The notes beneath the pieces are model-generated. The model was not told the origin of the DNA, ran no database searches, and worked only from the letters and a program-made list of their open reading frames with translations. A program made the position numbers and the translations under genes. A stretch of DNA of 64,000 bases, taken from positions 1-64,000 of the forward strand of contig JAFYSZ010000019.1 in assembly GCA_017559135.1 (NCBI GenBank), in the 5' to 3' direction. Source of the DNA: Bacteroidales bacterium. GTDB taxonomy: Bacteria > Bacteroidota > Bacteroidia > Bacteroidales > P3. Shown here in pieces: positions 1 to 8,930 of this stretch; the first letter of the stretch is position 1; each line of letters opens with the position of its first letter.

Positions 1-1020
1 TCAAAGACTTCTAATCTTTCTATCTTATATCTGCTTAATACTTTTGCGTATGTTGTGGCAGGATTTGGCAATATATTGCAATGTTCTGATAATTCTTCGG
101 ATGTTAAATTTGAATTTGTCCTTGGCATAATAATAATTGGGAAAAATCCTATTTGCTTTTTATAAAAGAATTGATAGTATTGGTCTTGATCAAAACTTAC
201 CCAATTTGTAGAATCATACATTAAATACATCGGAGGAATGTATTCATAACAACCTATATCATCATATCTACATTCGTGATACCATTCTGCTTTTGGATTT
301 CCGCCAATAATAGACATTGTGTGATCAAATTCAAATGGTTGATTGGCTGCAAAATCAAAATCATACCAAGAATTATTTTTATCAAATGCTATTGAAAAGG
401 CTTGAATTTGATGTTGATTAGCAAAATAATAGTGTTTTATTGGTGTAGGATAATACAAAGGAGGTGATCCGTATGGGTATCTTCCTGTTATAGACCATTC
501 TGGCCAACAAAATATCATTGAAGCATCTATTAACGCTCCTGTATGATCATATAAAAGAAAATAAGGATAAATAGAATTTGGTGGTTGGTGTCCAAATATT
601 TTTGCTGCAACTCCTATCACTCTTGCAGCTGTGTCTAAATCTGGAAGATAATATGGTTGTAAAAAACTTCTGATTCCTGGAAGTGAATGAAAACCTACCA
701 TCAAAGAAGTAGCGTTATCCGCCAAATAATCCAAATCTACACTCGCCCAAGCACTATCACAATGCGAATAGTAGTGAATAACTCCAAATTCATGAAATGT
801 TCTCGCATACGCATGTATAGGATATGTGTACCCTGTCGCTTGCATATAGGCTTGTTGCTCTGCTGAATTATCATAATATATAGGTGAAGCAACAGGATCA
901 AACAACATTGGGCATTCAAATATTGTTTGTGGAAAATAAACTATTGTGTCATATTCTTGTTCTTGTGAATATGCTCTAAAACTTATTGCTAATAAAATTA
1001 TTATTGCTATCTTTTTCATA
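1..1020 (-). CDS. T9SS cargo protein, cassette gene B copy 1 (C-terminus outside window)
   Basis: The frame is open from an ATG at 1018-1020 to the window edge, giving 340 codons with no stop. It is almost the same protein as the complete 385-residue copy at 8931-10088, so about 45 C-terminal residues should lie outside the window. It begins with a signal peptide (MKKIAIIILLAISF) and the visible end enters the sorting-domain region (NILPNPATTYAKV, then LEVFD), which in copy 2 ends in a type A T9SS domain. It is therefore inferred to be exported and passed to the type IX system. The central region is not recognised; it is rich in Tyr and carries conserved Cys (DSAWASVD, HECRYDDIGCYEY). It starts 18 nt after gene A copy 1 and is probably co-transcribed with it. 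Confidence 0.85.
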
Positions 1021-1038
1021 GTACTTATATTTTTAAAT

Positions 1039-2691
1039 TTACTTAGGTTGCTTATAAATTATATCTGTATCTATATTATCACAAGGCTTGATTATATTTT
1101 GTTGATTTATTTGCAATGTATTAAATACATTAACAGTTTGAGTTGTAGGAAGTGTGATTGGGTTATATATTAATGAAGATAAGTTTGCAAACCTGCATTG
1201 AGTTGTTAGAGAATAATCACGTATAATTGGCAACAACTCTGAATATACTCTGTCTTTTCTTATATCATAACAATTTCCATAAGAATTAAACTCATTACAC
1301 TGCTTTTCTAATAATATTTTTCTTGAAGGTATGTTTCCATATATACCTAAATAAATACCATCATATAACTCTAATGAAGAAAGATTATCATAATGTTTTG
1401 TATGCACGTAACTTTCGTATGGCATCATTGTATTTTCATTCATACTTAAATGCCACACTTCGTCAACGCCTTGGTATTTAGATGAGCTTTTAATGACTGC
1501 TAACATATTAAACTTTTTTATATATTCCAAATCCCAAACAGGATGTTTTATATCATTTCCCGAATCCCCCAAATAATGTGCAAAAATCGGCGTAACTGTT
1601 GTTGTGTCTAATCTTAGTTTATATAATATATTGCAATTAACACCTACACACCCCATATAACATAATGCTATATCATTTCCTCCAACACAAGTTGTTTTTA
1701 AATTGCCTCTATAATCATAATAATAAAATGACTGTATTGCTCCTACTAAATGTTTTGCGTTTCTTATATTCAAATTATTTTTATCAAACCAATGTAGTGT
1801 AAAAGCTCTGCCTGAATACCAAGTTTGCGAAGTATAATCAACAGCAACTATACAAATATAATCTGATGTTAAGCAAAAATCATTGATTTGTTCTATATTT
1901 TCTACATTTGGTAAATACCATAAGTCATATTGATGGTTTACTCCATTTGTTGTACGATTTATGTTTAATGTTGCTAAGCAATGTCTGTATTTTAATGTAT
2001 CTAAATACCACGCTGGACCTATTTCATTCAGACTATTGGTTTGAACTTGATTTTCTCCTGTGATTTGTGGCTCTACTATGTTAGAATTTGGTGGTAAGGG
2101 TAATTCTGGTCCTAAGGGAAATTCAGGATCAATTTCTGAATCCGGTCCTTCTACAAAATATGGAATACCATAAAGTTGTCTTCCTACGGCTGCTACTACT
2201 GTTTCGCCATTATTTTTGTTGTAGGCTTCTACTCTGAATAGGTCTTTGGTGGTTCGGATTTCTGCGTATGTGATTGTTTGATTAGAATTACTGAATAAAT
2301 CTCCTACTTCAACGTATCCTATTACACCTTTTGTTGTATCTATTGCATCGGGTTTATTTCCAACGAAATATAATGTATCATTTAATATCGTAAAATCGTT
2401 AATTTTGTATCCTATTGGCAAATATGCTGTTCTTGTTGTAAGTGTATCTCCTCTTCTTAGTAGTCCAAAAGTTGCTTGATAGTTAGAATCTATATTATTT
2501 AACACAACTGATGCATCTTCTCTCCATCTCACAATTTTGGAGCTATGGTCTGTTACAAGATTTGATGAAAATGGTATTTGATATTCACTAATTTCTTTTA
2601 CCAAATTTGCCGGTGTGAGAATTTGTGCGTTGATTTTTGCACTAAATAGCAATATTAGAAGTATTGCTATCAAAGATAAATTCTTTTTCAT
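1039..2691 (-). CDS. Exported protein of unknown function, cassette gene A copy 1 (550 aa)
   Basis: The signal peptide is clear (residues 1-22, hydrophobic core LIAILLILLFSA, ending NAQ). No known catalytic motif is seen. The text alternates short beta-rich segments such as LYFVGNKPD and VIGYVEVGDL, which might form a propeller-like fold, but this is inference. A proline-rich linker with the signature IVEPQITGEN sits near residue 210 and is shared with the shorter paralogue at 10101-10919. No T9SS sorting domain is present at the C-terminus (ends DIIYKQPK). It lies directly upstream of T9SS cargo gene B and behind its own promoter, so A and B look like one functional unit. The function is unknown. 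Confidence 0.85.
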   Translation of the reverse strand: MKKNLSLIAILLILLFSAKINAQILTPANLVKEISEYQIPFSSNLVTDHSSKIVRWREDASVVLNNIDSNYQATFGLLRRGDTLTTRTAYLPIGYKINDFTILNDTLYFVGNKPDAIDTTKGVIGYVEVGDLFSNSNQTITYAEIRTTKDLFRVEAYNKNNGETVVAAVGRQLYGIPYFVEGPDSEIDPEFPLGPELPLPPNSNIVEPQITGENQVQTNSLNEIGPAWYLDTLKYRHCLATLNINRTTNGVNHQYDLWYLPNVENIEQINDFCLTSDYICIVAVDYTSQTWYSGRAFTLHWFDKNNLNIRNAKHLVGAIQSFYYYDYRGNLKTTCVGGNDIALCYMGCVGVNCNILYKLRLDTTTVTPIFAHYLGDSGNDIKHPVWDLEYIKKFNMLAVIKSSSKYQGVDEVWHLSMNENTMMPYESYVHTKHYDNLSSLELYDGIYLGIYGNIPSRKILLEKQCNEFNSYGNCYDIRKDRVYSELLPIIRDYSLTTQCRFANLSSLIYNPITLPTTQTVNVFNTLQINQQNIIKPCDNIDTDIIYKQPK

Positions 2692-2717
2692 AAGACAATA
2701 TTTTTATATTCAAGCCA

Positions 2718-2750
2718 CAAAGTTAAAAATATTTCTATGTTTTAGCAAAA
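2718..2750 (-). promoter_or_regulatory. Bacteroidota-type promoter of cassette A-B copy 1
   Basis: Read on the minus strand, TTTTGC (2750-2745) is followed after 19 nt by TAACTTTG (2725-2718), matching the known -33 TTG and -7 TAnnTTTG boxes of the Bacteroidota housekeeping sigma factor. It sits 27 nt upstream of the A1 start. The same arrangement with 19-nt spacing precedes A2. The -33 box lies inside a perfect palindrome. Confidence 0.7.
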
Positions 2751-2802
2751 TATTTCTATGAAATATTTTGCTAAAACATAGAAAAAAATAATTTTTTCTT
2801 AG
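2732..2802. repeat. 21-bp ladder with perfect 25-bp inverted repeat (L1)
   Basis: Arms 2732-2756 and 2760-2784 are perfect reverse complements of 25 bp separated by 3 nt (TAT). Pentamers of the form CWWWG start at 2735 (CTATG), 2756 (CTATG), 2777 (CATAG) and 2798 (CTTAG), each exactly 21 bp apart. The rest of this intergenic region (2803-2960) shows AT-rich sequence with no gene that I can support. Confidence 0.85.
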
Positions 2803-2960
2803 AATTATTTTGAGAAATTATTCATTTATTGTTCTTATGTAAATCTCTATTTCTTTTAGGAAGTATTTTTCGGTAATAGAGGTCATAAATTCTCGGAAAA
2901 TATCAAGATTTTCTTGATTATTTTTGCAAAGATAGTTGTTTTATCTCTAAAAACAAAAAA

Positions 2961-2984
2961 GGAGAAACTGTGTTTTGTTTCTCC
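2961..2984 (-). terminator. Terminator downstream of tRNA-CAU
   Basis: Perfect 8-bp stem GGAGAAAC/GTTTCTCC with an 8-nt loop. On the minus strand it is followed by a run of T, and it begins 11 nt after the tRNA 3' end. Confidence 0.75.
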
Positions 2985-2995
2985 TTTTCTTTGCG

Positions 2996-3069
2996 TGGTC
3001 CCACTTGGGCTCGAACCAAGGACCCCCTGATTATGAGTCAGGTGCTCTAACCAGCTGAGCTATGGGACC
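2996..3069 (-). tRNA. tRNA with CAU anticodon, probably tRNA-Ile2
   Basis: A 74-nt cloverleaf: acceptor GGTCCCA pairs with TGGGACC, D-arm AGCTCAGCTGGTTAGAGC, anticodon arm CTGA-CTCATAA-TCAG, T-arm with GGTTCGAGCC. The 3' CCA is not encoded. CAU could mean Met or Ile2. The CCC/GGG acceptor pairs and CTCATAA loop resemble tRNA-Ile2, whose C34 is modified to lysidine by TilS, and tilS lies 1.3 kb away on the same strand. The identity is an inference; the tRNA itself is certain. Confidence 0.9.
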
Positions 3070-3148
3070 ATTTCAGTCATTTATTTCCTGAAAGCGTTTG
3101 CAAAAATAGTATCTTTCTTTGAATCTACCAAAGATTTCTTCAACTTTT

Positions 3149-4366
3149 TTATCTTATAACGACTATTTTTTTTGTAATCGTTTGATTTTCACTAACAATT
3201 TGTAAGAAATAAACTCCGTTATTTAAATCCTGACAATCTATTTGATTTATTCCATTAGGGTTTTCTATTCTTGCTTGTTTTAGGATTTGAGAAGATTGTG
3301 AGAAAAGAGTGTATTTGGAGTTTGAAGAAAGGTTTCTACAAGAAAATCTTAGGTTATCTTGCATAGGGTTAGTCAATAAAACTACTTCTATTGCAGGTTG
3401 AGAAGGTGTCTTAGTGCTTACAGTTGCATAATCATTCTTTACGCCACATTCGTATGTGAGTGCAAATGCTAATTTGGTGAGTTCTCGCATAAAATGATAG
3501 TTTATCGTTGTGTAAACATCTCTTTCTGTGTGATAATGTGGCGTAAATTCGTGTTCCATCAAAAAGACACACTTCACTCCGTAGGAATAAAAACTATAAG
3601 AGTCCGAAGCGTAGTTGTTTTCGGTTGTTTGGTTTGGAGTAAGTAAGGTATATTGTTCTGCAAACTCGCTTGCCATTTGAGTAAGTTCTGAACTATTATT
3701 ATAGGTTATTAAATCAAATACATAATCAGTTGAATCGCTTGTGCAATATCCTATCATATCAAGGTTTATCACTGCTTTTATGTCTTCTTTCCAAAAAGGA
3801 GTTGAAATTTTTTCTATTCTATCCCAACTACCTCTTAGTCCTTGTTCTTCGGCAGCAAAGAAATCTATCACAAGTGTTTTGATTGGTTGAATATTTTCTT
3901 GATTTATAATGCGTGCTATTTCTAATAATGCTGCAACTCCGCTTGCGTTGTCGTCTGCTCCCGGTGCGAAATTAAAATAATCCTCAAATCCTTCCATATC
4001 TGAACGAGAGTCGTAATGTGCTGTTAGATGTATTGTAGTATCTTGTGCCCATAGTCCTTGTTTTTCACCAATTACATTATACTGCCAAAGAGTGTCTGCA
4101 TCGGTTGGAAACCACCCTGTTTGTAAAAGAAAGGAATCTATCACTACTTCAAATCCATAGTTTTCTAATCTACCTTTTAAATATTCTGCTACTTGCTTTC
4201 GGTTTGGAGAATAGGCATAACGAGTAGAAAACTCTTGAAGTTCTATCACGTTTTGACGAAGCGAGTCTTGATTTATTTTATTACAAAGATTTTCTATTGT
4301 GTTGTCTTGTGCCGAAACGCTCATTAAAAAAAACAAAGCACTGATTAAACTAATTATTCTTTTCAT
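3149..4366 (-). CDS. Secreted M28-family zinc aminopeptidase with T9SS sorting domain
   Basis: 405 residues. Signal peptide at 1-19. The M28 catalytic set is visible: HYD at 117-119, GADDNASG at 136-143 (bridging Asp), AEEQGLRG (catalytic Glu pair about 173-174), NLDMIGY (metal Asp about 203) and a late His in TPHYHTERD. The last about 80 residues form a T9SS type A domain (LTNPMQDNLRF to ITKKIVVIR). Expected role: removal of N-terminal amino acids from extracellular peptides after export by T9SS. Its ATG overlaps the tilS stop codon by 4 nt (ATGA), so it is translated from the same operon. Confidence 0.93.
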   Translation of the reverse strand: MKRIISLISALFFLMSVSAQDNTIENLCNKINQDSLRQNVIELQEFSTRYAYSPNRKQVAEYLKGRLENYGFEVVIDSFLLQTGWFPTDADTLWQYNVIGEKQGLWAQDTTIHLTAHYDSRSDMEGFEDYFNFAPGADDNASGVAALLEIARIINQENIQPIKTLVIDFFAAEEQGLRGSWDRIEKISTPFWKEDIKAVINLDMIGYCTSDSTDYVFDLITYNNSSELTQMASEFAEQYTLLTPNQTTENNYASDSYSFYSYGVKCVFLMEHEFTPHYHTERDVYTTINYHFMRELTKLAFALTYECGVKNDYATVSTKTPSQPAIEVVLLTNPMQDNLRFSCRNLSSNSKYTLFSQSSQILKQARIENPNGINQIDCQDLNNGVYFLQIVSENQTITKKIVVIR

Positions 4367-5691
4367 TTTTCTATTTCTATCTTTAATATATTTTTTGTTT
4401 TGTTGCTTATGCGAAACCTATCATCTATTCTCTCTCCTACTATCCACAAAATTTTGTCTTCACTACAAAGTATCCATTGATTTTCTTTGTCTAACAAAGA
4501 GTATTTATTTGAAGTAAAATAATCGCTTAGTTTCTTTTCTTTCTTCATTCCAAAAGGCACAAAACTATCTCCTTGTCTCCATTTTCTAAGAATAAGAGGA
4601 AATTTCAACAAATCATAATCGAGCATAGCAATAGTTTTTTCTTTTGAAATATTTATAAACTTCAAGTCTCTCATCACCTCTATTTGCATTCTCAAAGGTG
4701 AGATTAAAGAAGATTGTTCATCGTTTATCAAATAGAAATCGTTAGTTGTATTTTCCTTTCTTTCTTCTATGAAAAGATACTCTCTATCCTTTACTATTCT
4801 GTGGGTTTTGCTAAAAAATTGTTTGCCTGAAACATCTTCTAAACATTGAATTATATCGCTGATATTTGATTCGTTAAAACCAAAATCAGACAATATTTCA
4901 TAGAGATAAATCTTCATAGGGTTGAGAGAAAGGAGTTTTGAAATATTTATTTTAATCAAATCATTTTCTCTCTCAATTATTTCACTTTTTGCCTTTTCTA
5001 TCTCTCTACGAAAAATAAACTCTGTATCGTTTAGGTATTCTATGTCTTTCTTTAAGGCGTTTTCAAAATTAGGGTTAATTTCTTTTAGGATAGGAAAAAG
5101 GTTGTGTCGGATTTTATTGCGAGTAAATTTGGTTTCTGCATTAGTTGAATCCTCTACATAAGTGATATTATTTTCTTTTGCATAATTTAGGATTTCTTCT
5201 CGTGTAGCAAAAAGAAGTGGTCTTACGATTTTGTCGTTTTTTGCTTGAATCCCGTGAAGGCCTGCAATGCCTGTGCCACGCAAAAGGTTGATAAAAAAAG
5301 TTTCTATTGAGTCATTTAAATGATGTGCAGTAGCTAAATAGGAGAAATTGTGTTCTTTTAAAAGCAAGTCAAACCATTGATAACGCAAATCCCTTGCCGC
5401 CATTTCCAAAGAGATTTTATTCTCTTTCATATATCCATAAGTGTCAAACTCCTTTACAAATAACTCAACATTATTTTCCTTTGCCCATGAGCGAACAAAG
5501 GCTTCATCACGATTACTCTCCTCTTCTCTAAGATGAAAATTGCAATGAGCTAAGCAAATGCTATAATTGCATTTTTTCATCAACGTAGCTAAAACAACAG
5601 AATCCACACCACCACTAAGGGCGATGAGGATTCTGTCATTTTTGCAAAACAAATTATTTTCGCTTATAAAAGCTTCTAATTTTTCTTGCAT
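4363..5691 (-). CDS. tilS: tRNA(Ile)-lysidine synthetase
   Basis: 442 residues, normal for the long form. The PP-loop SGGVDS at 26-31 binds ATP, and the family motif region LAHCNFHLREEESNRDE and ATAHHLNDSIETF follow; the C-terminal TilS domain is present (ILRKWRQGDSFVPFG). It attaches lysine to C34 of tRNA-Ile2(CAU) so that it reads AUA. It starts 3 nt after the DPP-IV-like peptidase gene and overlaps the next gene by 4 nt. The likely substrate tRNA gene lies 1.3 kb downstream. Confidence 0.97.
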   Translation of the reverse strand: MQEKLEAFISENNLFCKNDRILIALSGGVDSVVLATLMKKCNYSICLAHCNFHLREEESNRDEAFVRSWAKENNVELFVKEFDTYGYMKENKISLEMAARDLRYQWFDLLLKEHNFSYLATAHHLNDSIETFFINLLRGTGIAGLHGIQAKNDKIVRPLLFATREEILNYAKENNITYVEDSTNAETKFTRNKIRHNLFPILKEINPNFENALKKDIEYLNDTEFIFRREIEKAKSEIIERENDLIKINISKLLSLNPMKIYLYEILSDFGFNESNISDIIQCLEDVSGKQFFSKTHRIVKDREYLFIEERKENTTNDFYLINDEQSSLISPLRMQIEVMRDLKFINISKEKTIAMLDYDLLKFPLILRKWRQGDSFVPFGMKKEKKLSDYFTSNKYSLLDKENQWILCSEDKILWIVGERIDDRFRISNKTKNILKIEIEK

Positions 5692-5694
5692 TAT

Positions 5695-7842
5695 TTATAG
5701 TTTTCTAAGAATGAAATCTGTCATTAAAGTGTAAAGATGCAATCTTGTATTGCCACCATAAATGCTGTGATTTTTGTTTGGATAAGCAAATTGCTCAAAT
5801 TGTTTGTTTGCTTTTATTAGAGCAGTTACCAAATCCATTGAGTTTTGGAAATGAACATTGTCATCTGCTGTTCCATGCACCAAAAGATAGTTTCCTTTTA
5901 GTTTTTCTACGTGATTTATTGGTGAGTTGTCGTCATATCCCTTTGGATTTTCTTGTGGAGTACGCATAAAACGTTCTGTATATACATTATCATAGTATCT
6001 CCAAGTTGTTACAGGAGCAACAGCTATTGCAGTTTTGAAATAATCGGCTCCTTTTGTGATACAAAGTGTTGACATATATCCACCATAACTCCAACCAAAA
6101 ATTCCTATTCTTTCTTTGTCAATGTAATCAAGACTTCCAAAATATTTTGCTGCTTCTATTTGGTCTTCGGTTTCATATTTTCCAAGTTCCATATAAGTAC
6201 ATTTCTTAAATTCTTCTCCTCTCATTCCTGTACCTCTTCCATCTACACAAGCAACTACATAACCTTTTTGTGCCAACATACGGAACCACATATAATCTGA
6301 AAATCTGCTTTGAGAGTTTAATACTTCTTGTGAACCAGGTCCTCCATAAACATACATCAATAAAGGATATTCTTTTCCTGCTTCCATATTAGATGGTTTT
6401 ATCATCCAATAATTCAATTCATGTCCTTGACTTGTTTTGAATTTTCCAAATTCTTTTCTTTCTGCTCCGTATTGTGCTAAAACTTCTTTTTGTTCCTTAT
6501 TATCTTCCAATACTATCAATACCTTACCTTTATTGTTATTGATAGTGTATTGAACAGGTGTATCAGTATTTGAGAAAGTTGAAATATAATATTCACCATT
6601 TGCTGAGAAATCTGCTGAATAAGTACCTGTTTCTCCTGATAATTTTTTAATTTTCTTTTTCTTATCTACAACTAATAATTCTCTATTGTAGGCTTCTGAT
6701 TGAGCTGCTGTATAGAATATTTCTTCTGTCTTTGGATTTATATAACACACTTGATCAATGTCATATTTTTCTTGTGTGATAGGGTCAATTTGACGGTCGT
6801 AAATGCCTATTTTGTAAAGGTTCATATAGCCATTTCTTTCGCTTTTTAAGATAAAATGTTTCTTATCGTTCAAAAATACAACATCTTCTACTTGTTCAAT
6901 GTAATATTGATTTCTTTCTTCGTAGATTTTCTTAGGTTTGTAATCATTAGTTGAGGCAATAAATAATTCATATTGGTTTTGATGACGGTTAAGTTTGTGA
7001 ATAAAAACCTCATCGTTTGGAGTCCATTGCAAACGTGGCAAATAAATATCCTTATTCATTCCCATATCTATATGATTTGTTTTATCGTTTTTCAAATCAT
7101 ATACAAAAATCTCAACAACTGAATTATCTTCACCTGCTTTTGGGTATTTGTAAACATATTCCTCAGGATACAAATCTCCATATATTGTCATAGAGAATTG
7201 TTTCACCTTACTTTCATCAAATTTGTAATATGCTATTTTTTCAGAATCATTGCTCCAAAAGAAACCTTTTGTAATTGCAAACTCTTCTTCATAAACCCAA
7301 TCGGTAGTACCATTAATTATGTAATTAAATTCTCCATCGGTTGTGATTTGTTTTGTTTGCATTGAAGCAATATCAAATATAAAGATATTATTATTTGAAA
7401 CGTATGCAACCTTTTGAGAATTTGGAGAAAGTTCTGCTAATCTTATTTTTTCTTCTGCAACTGAGGTTAATTTCTTTGAAGCAATGTCGTAAACAAAAAC
7501 ATTAGCAAGATAAGAATGACGATAAATCAATTCTGGATTCAAAATAAGCAACACCTTGCTTTCATCTGCTGAGAATTGATAATCTACAACATATCCTTTC
7601 AAATCAAGTTCTGAGAATTTTACCATCTCACCTACTTTGCTTGCTTTGGCGTAATCGTATTTTTCTATTGCGTTTTGAGTCAATATACAATAGTGTTTTC
7701 CGTCTTTCATTGAGCGAATGCCATCTATTCCTTTACCACGGAAAGTTCCCTTTGCCCAAATATCTTCTAATGTAATTTCTTGTTGAGAAGAAGCAACTCC
7801 TCCTATTAGTAATGCTAATAATAATGTTAAGATTCTTTTCAT
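5695..7842 (-). CDS. Exported dipeptidyl peptidase IV-like serine peptidase (S9B)
   Basis: About 715 residues from the chosen start. An upstream in-frame ATG (7863) exists, but the second Met at 7842 gives a clean signal peptide (MKRILTLLLALLIGGVASS) and does not overlap the preceding gene, so it is preferred. The N-terminal eight-bladed propeller contains DWVYEEEF, the double-Glu motif that holds the substrate N-terminus in DPP-IV. The C-terminal alpha/beta hydrolase has Ser in GWSYGG, Asp in GTADDNVHF and His in NKNHSIYGG. It should release X-Pro or X-Ala dipeptides in the periplasm or at the surface. Second gene of the operon starting at 8788. Confidence 0.95.
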   Translation of the reverse strand: MKRILTLLLALLIGGVASSQQEITLEDIWAKGTFRGKGIDGIRSMKDGKHYCILTQNAIEKYDYAKASKVGEMVKFSELDLKGYVVDYQFSADESKVLLILNPELIYRHSYLANVFVYDIASKKLTSVAEEKIRLAELSPNSQKVAYVSNNNIFIFDIASMQTKQITTDGEFNYIINGTTDWVYEEEFAITKGFFWSNDSEKIAYYKFDESKVKQFSMTIYGDLYPEEYVYKYPKAGEDNSVVEIFVYDLKNDKTNHIDMGMNKDIYLPRLQWTPNDEVFIHKLNRHQNQYELFIASTNDYKPKKIYEERNQYYIEQVEDVVFLNDKKHFILKSERNGYMNLYKIGIYDRQIDPITQEKYDIDQVCYINPKTEEIFYTAAQSEAYNRELLVVDKKKKIKKLSGETGTYSADFSANGEYYISTFSNTDTPVQYTINNNKGKVLIVLEDNKEQKEVLAQYGAERKEFGKFKTSQGHELNYWMIKPSNMEAGKEYPLLMYVYGGPGSQEVLNSQSRFSDYMWFRMLAQKGYVVACVDGRGTGMRGEEFKKCTYMELGKYETEDQIEAAKYFGSLDYIDKERIGIFGWSYGGYMSTLCITKGADYFKTAIAVAPVTTWRYYDNVYTERFMRTPQENPKGYDDNSPINHVEKLKGNYLLVHGTADDNVHFQNSMDLVTALIKANKQFEQFAYPNKNHSIYGGNTRLHLYTLMTDFILRKL

Positions 7843-7855
7843 ATAATTCTTTTTT

Positions 7856-8788
7856 TTAATCAACTATGTTATCAATCAATATATCTTTATACTTCAAAAG
7901 TGGATCTATATTTTTTCTTTCAGGAGGATAAAGCGTATTTATCACCCATGTGTCAATTTCATTGCTGTTTCTATACTTGTTTAGTGCAAGTCTATGAACA
8001 TATTCAGTCATATAAAGTCCCCATTTTGTTTTTGGGTGTGCCTTATAATAGGTTTGCAACGCTGTTTTATACTCTGGCTTTATAACATCTTTATCATCAT
8101 AAACAGGAGTATTCTCCAATCCTTTTGTAACAGAGAAACAAAGATATTCTATCTCTCTTGTAACAAGGTCTTCTCTAATAAAATCAGGGTGTTCATTCAA
8201 AAATTCATCTCTCCAAGCGATTCTATTGAACAACTCTTGCATTGGAATATCTAAAGTTGCGTGCCAATAAGGTGGAATATCGTGTTCTGCAATCCAAAGC
8301 CCACGATAATATCTGTATTCAGGAGTTAGCATTTCTTTATACTTATCGTAAAGATAGGCAGGTTGCACCTCAATAGCGTAAGAAGTATCCTCATACGACA
8401 TAATACGGTATCCATATTTACCATACTCATCTCTAAAACGCTTCATATCTTTTTTGAGACCACCTAACACATAAATATCTCCGTGAACCAAAGCTCTAAT
8501 TTCCTCTTCTGAGAAAGTCTTGTGAAGCGTTACAGTCTTGTCCTCACACGCTATTTCGTGATAAAAATAAAGCAATTGATAACCCCAATCAGCTCCGTCT
8601 TTATCGCCTGCAAAGGTCTCTTCAAACAATTTACACGCATCTTCAATCACGTCTCTCTCGCTAAATGGCAACGCACTTAATTTATAAGCAAACTCAGTTA
8701 GCTTTTCATCGTCTAATGTTTTTGTATTTTGAGCAAATAAGCTCGTTGCAAAAAACAATAATGCTATTAAAAATAAACTTTTTCTCAT
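7856..8788 (-). CDS. Exported protein of unknown function (310 aa)
   Basis: Signal peptide at 1-19 (LFLIALLFFATSLFAQ). The mature part is acidic, Tyr- and Trp-rich and mostly helical in appearance, without a family motif I recognise. It heads the operon with the DPP-IV-like peptidase, tilS and the M28 peptidase. A role linked to peptide handling is only suggested by position. Confidence 0.85.
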   Translation of the reverse strand: MRKSLFLIALLFFATSLFAQNTKTLDDEKLTEFAYKLSALPFSERDVIEDACKLFEETFAGDKDGADWGYQLLYFYHEIACEDKTVTLHKTFSEEEIRALVHGDIYVLGGLKKDMKRFRDEYGKYGYRIMSYEDTSYAIEVQPAYLYDKYKEMLTPEYRYYRGLWIAEHDIPPYWHATLDIPMQELFNRIAWRDEFLNEHPDFIREDLVTREIEYLCFSVTKGLENTPVYDDKDVIKPEYKTALQTYYKAHPKTKWGLYMTEYVHRLALNKYRNSNEIDTWVINTLYPPERKNIDPLLKYKDILIDNIVD

Positions 8789-8823
8789 TTCTATTTATTT
8801 TTTCTTTATTTTATTCTTTGGTG

Positions 8824-8855
8824 CAAAGATAATACAATTTTGTTGAAATTAGCAA
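8824..8855 (-). promoter_or_regulatory. Promoter of the peptidase-tilS operon
   Basis: On the minus strand TTGC (8855-8852) and TATCTTTG (8831-8824) are separated by 20 nt, a good fit to the Bacteroidota -33/-7 consensus, 36 nt upstream of the start at 8788. Confidence 0.65.
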
Positions 8856-8861
8856 TAAAAT

Positions 8862-8895
8862 AAAGTGCGATAATAGAAAAATATTATCGCACTTT
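8862..8895 (-). terminator. Terminator of cassette A-B copy 2
   Basis: A perfect 13-bp stem (AAAGTGCGATAAT, 8862-8874, with its complement at 8883-8895) and 8-nt loop, 36 nt after the stop of gene B copy 2. A short T-rich stretch follows on the minus strand. Confidence 0.75.
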
Positions 8896-8930
8896 GAATA
8901 TTGATTTATCAATTACTTACCTAAAAACAA

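Noticed and set aside
946..1173. 75-codon plus-strand frame across the A1/B1 junction
   Set aside because: It is antisense to two real genes and has the hydrophobic bias of reversed AT-rich coding sequence.
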